Below, piece after piece: positions 15,034 through 17,829 of a stretch of 17,829 nucleotides of DNA. The DNA is taken from contig DASZKW010000025.1 in NCBI GenBank assembly GCA_035552775.1, forward strand, positions 1-17,829, read 5' to 3'. Both the position numbers and the translations under genes were made by a program. Source of the stretch: DASZKW01 sp035552775. Its GTDB lineage: Bacteria; Actinomycetota; Acidimicrobiia; Acidimicrobiales; Palsa-688. The notes under the pieces are model-generated. The model made no database searches and was not told the DNA's origin. It worked only from the letters and a program-made list of their open reading frames with translations. Position 1 is the first letter of the stretch, and every line of letters starts with the position of its first letter.

Positions 15034-16110
15034 ATGGCCAAGATCGCCGACCTGCTGGCGGCGGGGCGGACCTTCTCGTTCGAGTTCTTTCCCCCCCACG
15101 ACGACGTCGAGCACGCCCGGCTGGTGCGGGCCCTGCACGACCTGCAGCCCCTCGACCCGTCGTTCGTGTCGGTCACCTACCGGGGCGGGCGCTCGTCGCG
15201 CCAGCGCACCCACGACCTCGTTGTCGGGATGCTGCGCACCACCAGCCTCACCCCGATGGCCCACCTCATCTGCGTGGGCCACACCCGCCTGGAGCTGGCC
15301 GAGATCCTCGTAGAACTCCGCAAGGCGGGGGTGGAAAACCTGATGGCGCTCGGCGGCGATGCCCCCACCGACCCCGATGCCGTCGTCGGGGAGCTGACCC
15401 ACGCCGACGACCTGGTCGCCCTGGCCCGCGCCATCGGGGGTTTCTCGATCGGGGTGGCCGCCCACCCTGCCGGGCATCCCCGCTCCCCGGACCTCGGCGC
15501 CGACCGGGACCGCCTGGCCGCCAAGCTGCGCATGGCCGACTTCGCCGTGACCCAGATGTTCTTCGAGCCCGACGAGTACCTGCGCCTGGTCGACGACCTG
15601 GCGGCGCGGGGGGTTGACAAGCCGGTCGTCCCCGGGATCATGCCGGTGACCAGCCTGGCGTCGCTCGCCCGCCAGGCCCAGATGGGAGCGGTCGTCCCCC
15701 AGAGCTTCGCCGACCGCCTGACCGCCGCCGCCGCCCACGCCGGCCCCAACGCCGCCGCCGCCAACGCCGGCCCCGCCAACGCCGGCGCCAACGCCGGCCC
15801 CGCCAACGCCGGCCCCGCCAACGCCGGCCCCGCCAACGCCGGCCCCGCCAACGCCGGCCCCGCCAACGCCGGCCCCGCCGCCAACGCCGGCCCCGCCGGC
15901 CCCGCCGCCGTGCCCCCCAACGCCGGCCCCGCCGCCCCCGACCCCGTTGCCGCCGCCGTGCGCCGGGCGGGCATCGACGCGGCCACCGAACTGTGCCAGC
16001 GCCTGCTCGACGCCGGCGCGCCGGGCCTTCACTTCTACACCCTCAACCGCTCCACGGCGACCAGGGAGATCTACGCCAGCTTGGGTTTGGTGCCCGCGTC
16101 GGCACCGTAA
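15034..16110 (+). CDS. metF: 5,10-methylene-THF reductase with a long Asn-Ala-Gly-Pro repeat insert
   Basis: MetF reduces methylene-THF to methyl-THF for methionine synthesis, using FAD. The 358 residues match the TIM-barrel family: FSFEFFPP with Glu17, FVSVTY, THDLV, LICVGHTRLEL, LMALGGD with Asp109, GFSIGVAAHPAGHP, VTQMFFEPDEYLRL, VVPGIMPVTS and the ending ATELCQRLLDAG..LHFYTLNRS. Two motifs differ from common forms: YRGGRSSR for YGAGGSTR-like, and LGGD for LRGD. Residues 232-303 are an extra low-complexity block (repeated NAGPA) where other MetF proteins have a short helix/loop between the RIPxW-like strand and the final helices. Downstream homology resumes in frame. ATG 15034 fits the conserved beginning and the leaderless -10. 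It follows folD by 11 bases, so both use methylene-THF. Confidence 0.93.
   Translation: MAKIADLLAAGRTFSFEFFPPHDDVEHARLVRALHDLQPLDPSFVSVTYRGGRSSRQRTHDLVVGMLRTTSLTPMAHLICVGHTRLELAEILVELRKAGVENLMALGGDAPTDPDAVVGELTHADDLVALARAIGGFSIGVAAHPAGHPRSPDLGADRDRLAAKLRMADFAVTQMFFEPDEYLRLVDDLAARGVDKPVVPGIMPVTSLASLARQAQMGAVVPQSFADRLTAAAAHAGPNAAAANAGPANAGANAGPANAGPANAGPANAGPANAGPANAGPAANAGPAGPAAVPPNAGPAAPDPVAAAVRRAGIDAATELCQRLLDAGAPGLHFYTLNRSTATREIYASLGLVPASAP
15763..15933 (+). repeat. 15-bp tandem repeat (NAGPA units) in metF
   Basis: The unit AACGCCGGCCCCGCC occurs about nine times. Five consecutive perfect copies run from 15790 to 15864, flanked by copies with 3-bp additions or losses. All changes keep the reading frame. 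This is the longest repeat in the window. Confidence 0.95.
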
Positions 16111-16113
16111 GAT
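16108..16113 (+). promoter_or_regulatory. Candidate leaderless promoter of icd, overlapping the metF stop
   Basis: TAAGAT fits TANNNT; its TAA is the metF stop. Eight bases separate it from ATG 16122. A GGAG at 16116-16119 lies only two bases from the ATG, too close for normal SD use. TTGGTG at 16087-16092 is a weak -35 candidate. Confidence 0.5.
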
Positions 16114-16121
16114 CCGGAGTT

Positions 16122-17318
16122 ATGCCCGAGAAGATCACGATGGCGCCTGACGGCACCCTGTCAGTACCGGACGAGCCCATCATCCCCTTCATCGAGGGCG
16201 ACGGGACGGGCGTCGACATCTGGCCCGCGGCCAGGCTGGTGCTCGACGCGGCGGCGGAAAAACACGGAAAGGATATTTCCTGGAAAGAGGTCCTGGCCGG
16301 GGAGAAGGCGTTCAACGAGACCGGCGACTGGCTTCCTACCGAGACCGTCGAGGCGTTCGAGGAACATCTCATCGGCATAAAGGGCCCGTTGACCACTCCC
16401 GTCGGCGGCGGCTTCCGGTCGCTCAACGTGGCCCTTCGCCAAATCCTGGACCTCTACGTCTGCTTGCGCCCGGTGCGCTGGTTCCAGGGTGTCCCGTCGC
16501 CGGTCAAGCGGCCCGAACTGGTGGACATGGTCATCTTCCGCGAGAACATCGAGGACATCTACGCCGGCCTGGAGGTGGAGGAAGGGACCCCCGAGGCCAA
16601 ACGTCTCATCGACTGGTTGCACGACGAGTTCGGCTGGGACATCCGGCCCGACTCGGGCGTGGGGATCAAGCCCATGTCGGTGACCGGTTCCAAGCGCCTG
16701 GTGAGGGCTGCGATCAACTACGCCAAGGACCGAGGCCGGGCGTCGGTGACCCTGGTTCACAAAGGCAACATCCAAAAGTTCACCGAGGGCGGGTTCCGGC
16801 GGTGGGGTTACGAACTGGTGCGCGACGAGTTCGCCGACGTGGCCGTGGGATGGGACGACTGCGGCGGCGAGCCGGGCGACAAGATCCTCGTCAAGGACAA
16901 CATCGCCGACATCACCTTCCAGCAGGTGCTCACCCGCCCCGGCGACTTCGACGTCATCGCCACCCCTAACCTCAACGGCGACTACCTCTCCGACGCGCTG
17001 GCCGCCCAGGTGGGCGGGATCGGCATCGCCCCGGGCGCCAACATCAACTACGTGACGGGCCACGGCATATTCGAGGCCACCCACGGGACGGCGCCGAAAT
17101 ACGCGGGCCAGGACAAGGTGAACCCGGGTTCGCTGCTGCTGTCGGGGGTGCTCATGTTCGAGCACCTGGGATGGCAGGCGCCGGCCGACGACATCGTCGC
17201 TGCGGTCGAGGCGACCATCGGCGCCAAGATCGTGACCTACGACTTCGCCCGCCAGATGGAGGGGGCGACCCAGGTGAAGACCTCCGAGTTCGCCGCCGCG
17301 ATCGTCGACCGCCTGTAG
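16122..17318 (+). CDS. icd: NADP-dependent isocitrate dehydrogenase (E. coli-type homodimer)
   Basis: Icd oxidatively decarboxylates isocitrate to 2-oxoglutarate. The 398 residues follow the E. coli Icd pattern closely: IPFIEGDGTGVDIWPAA, GPLTTPVGGGFRSLNVALRQ with Ser100, Asn102 and Arg106 (Ser100 matches the serine phosphorylated in E. coli), LRPVRWFQGVPSPVKRPE, MVIFRENIEDIYAGLE, VHKGNIQKFTEG, ATPNLNGDYLSDA, and HGTAPKYAGQDKVNPGS. Lys326-Tyr327 in that last motif is the pair that gives NADP specificity. No AceK kinase is visible here. ATG 16122 is 11 bases after metF. Many actinobacteria use a monomeric or eukaryote-like enzyme instead, so this type is mildly informative about lineage. A strong terminator follows. 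Confidence 0.96.
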   Translation: MPEKITMAPDGTLSVPDEPIIPFIEGDGTGVDIWPAARLVLDAAAEKHGKDISWKEVLAGEKAFNETGDWLPTETVEAFEEHLIGIKGPLTTPVGGGFRSLNVALRQILDLYVCLRPVRWFQGVPSPVKRPELVDMVIFRENIEDIYAGLEVEEGTPEAKRLIDWLHDEFGWDIRPDSGVGIKPMSVTGSKRLVRAAINYAKDRGRASVTLVHKGNIQKFTEGGFRRWGYELVRDEFADVAVGWDDCGGEPGDKILVKDNIADITFQQVLTRPGDFDVIATPNLNGDYLSDALAAQVGGIGIAPGANINYVTGHGIFEATHGTAPKYAGQDKVNPGSLLLSGVLMFEHLGWQAPADDIVAAVEATIGAKIVTYDFARQMEGATQVKTSEFAAAIVDRL

Positions 17319-17324
17319 GAGGTT

Positions 17325-17350
17325 TGGGGAAAGGGGCGGCCCTTTCCCCA
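17325..17350 (+). terminator. Hairpin terminator after icd
   Basis: TGGGGAAAGGG (17325-17335) and CCCTTTCCCCA (17340-17350) form a perfect 11-base stem with a GCGG tetraloop, seven bases after the icd stop. No T-run follows, which is common for GC-rich actinobacterial terminators. It separates icd from mdh. Confidence 0.8.
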
Positions 17351-17418
17351 CCACGCCTGTCGCAGCCGCTCCCGCCGTGTTCGCGTCGGGCGAGGCGCGC
17401 GACGTCGTGCGCCGTCAC

Positions 17419-17424
17419 TATGGT
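17419..17424 (+). promoter_or_regulatory. Candidate leaderless promoter of mdh
   Basis: TATGGT fits TANNNT and ends seven bases before ATG 17432, with no SD between. TATGGTC-N6-ATG resembles the elements before the mutase subunit, metF and icd. It also contains the ATG at 17420, which argues against that codon as the start. No -35 is visible. Confidence 0.4.
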
Positions 17425-17431
17425 CGAAGCG

Positions 17432-17829
17432 ATGACCGCTGCCCCCGTGAGTATCGCCGTGACAGGCGCCGCCGGCCAGATCGGGTACAGCCTTTTGTTC
17501 CGGGTGGCCAGCGGCGAGCTCCTCGGGCCCGACCAGCCCGTCGCCCTGCGGCTGCTGGAGATCACCCCGGCGCTGGGTGCCCTCGCCGGGGTCGTCATGG
17601 AGCTCGAGGACTGCGCGTTCCCCCTCGTCGCCGAGGTGGTCGCCACCGACGACGCCGACGAGGCCTTCGCCGGCGTCAGCGTCGCCCTGCTCGTAGGGTC
17701 CCGTCCCCGCACCAAGGGGATGGAACGCTCCGACTTGCTGGCCGTCAACGGTGCCATCTTCACCGACCAGGGGCGCGCCCTGTCGGCCAACGCCGCGCCC
17801 GACGTGCGTGTCCTCGTGGTCGGCAACCC
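17432..17829 (+). CDS. mdh: Malate dehydrogenase (3' truncated by window end)
   Basis: The first 132 codons are visible. They match the cytosolic-type malate dehydrogenases of about 330 residues, which oxidise malate to oxaloacetate with NAD. Features are the NAD-binding glycine motif VTGAAGQIGYSLLFR, the LLEITPALGALAGVVMELEDCAFPL stretch (split here as LLEITPAL and VVMELEDCAFPL), the substrate loop VGSRPRTKGMERSDLL with its arginines, and VLVVGNP at the window edge. The catalytic histidine lies beyond the window. ATG 17432 is chosen because the -10-like TATGGT sits just before it; ATG 17420 in the same frame would add four residues. It follows the icd terminator, so it likely has its own promoter. 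Confidence 0.94.
   Translation, partial: MTAAPVSIAVTGAAGQIGYSLLFRVASGELLGPDQPVALRLLEITPALGALAGVVMELEDCAFPLVAEVVATDDADEAFAGVSVALLVGSRPRTKGMERSDLLAVNGAIFTDQGRALSANAAPDVRVLVVGN

Noticed and set aside
15763..15933. Possible CRISPR array
   Set aside because: Units are 15 bp, contiguous without unique spacers, in frame within metF, and no cas genes are nearby.
14587..16032. Minus-strand frame containing Gly-Val-Gly-Ala repeats opposite metF
   Set aside because: The repeats are only the reverse reading of the metF tandem repeat; no independent start signal or family match is seen.
16161..17354. 397-codon minus-strand frame opposite icd
   Set aside because: It is fully antisense to a highly conserved icd and runs through the terminator hairpin, with no motifs of its own.

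Overview
This is a GC-rich, gene-dense stretch of bacterial chromosome. It most resembles the Actinomycetota, probably an Acidimicrobiia-like lineage. The reasons are the composition, a CBS-less GuaB3 next to guaA, stop/start overlaps at most junctions, likely leaderless promoters, and a gene order (guaB3-guaA, pcrA, B12-binding mutase subunit, sucC-sucD, purN-purH, folD, mdh) that I recall as a partly conserved neighbourhood in Streptomyces. The lineage is an inference. I see no rRNA, tRNA, insertion sequence, prophage or CRISPR array. Almost everything is housekeeping metabolism, and I found no clear new multi-gene system.

Layout. Positions 1-1100 hold the end of a NUDIX-type gene and a zinc-ribbon/proline-rich/two-helix membrane protein. 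Positions 1167-6361 hold guaB3, guaA and a PcrA/UvrD helicase. Positions 6362-7500 hold a less GC-rich leader and a solitary AbiEi-like protein with a DUF559-type nuclease fold. A LytR-CpsA-Psr (LCP) envelope protein lies on the minus strand at 7544-9247. From 9376 to 15022 six genes (mutase B12 subunit, sucC, sucD, purN, purH, folD) overlap end to start. metF and icd follow after 11-base gaps. A strong hairpin terminator closes icd, and mdh starts just before the window ends.

How the genes fit together. The B12 subunit and SucCD link acyl-CoA rearrangement (probably propionate or isobutyrate catabolism) to the TCA cycle, to which Icd and Mdh also belong. FolD supplies the 10-formyl-THF used by PurN and PurH, and MetF draws methylene-THF into methionine synthesis. 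GuaB3 and GuaA act further down the purine pathway.

Two patterns stand out. First, five conserved enzymes (helicase, SucC, PurH, FolD, MetF) carry in-frame tandem repeats, mostly containing GCCGGC, at linkers, loops or tails where their families normally have short or variable sequence. Second, four genes (mutase subunit, metF, icd, mdh) have a TANNRTC element 6-7 bases before the ATG and no usable Shine-Dalgarno (SD) sequence, which fits leaderless transcription. For metF and icd the upstream stop codon is itself the first half of this -10 element.
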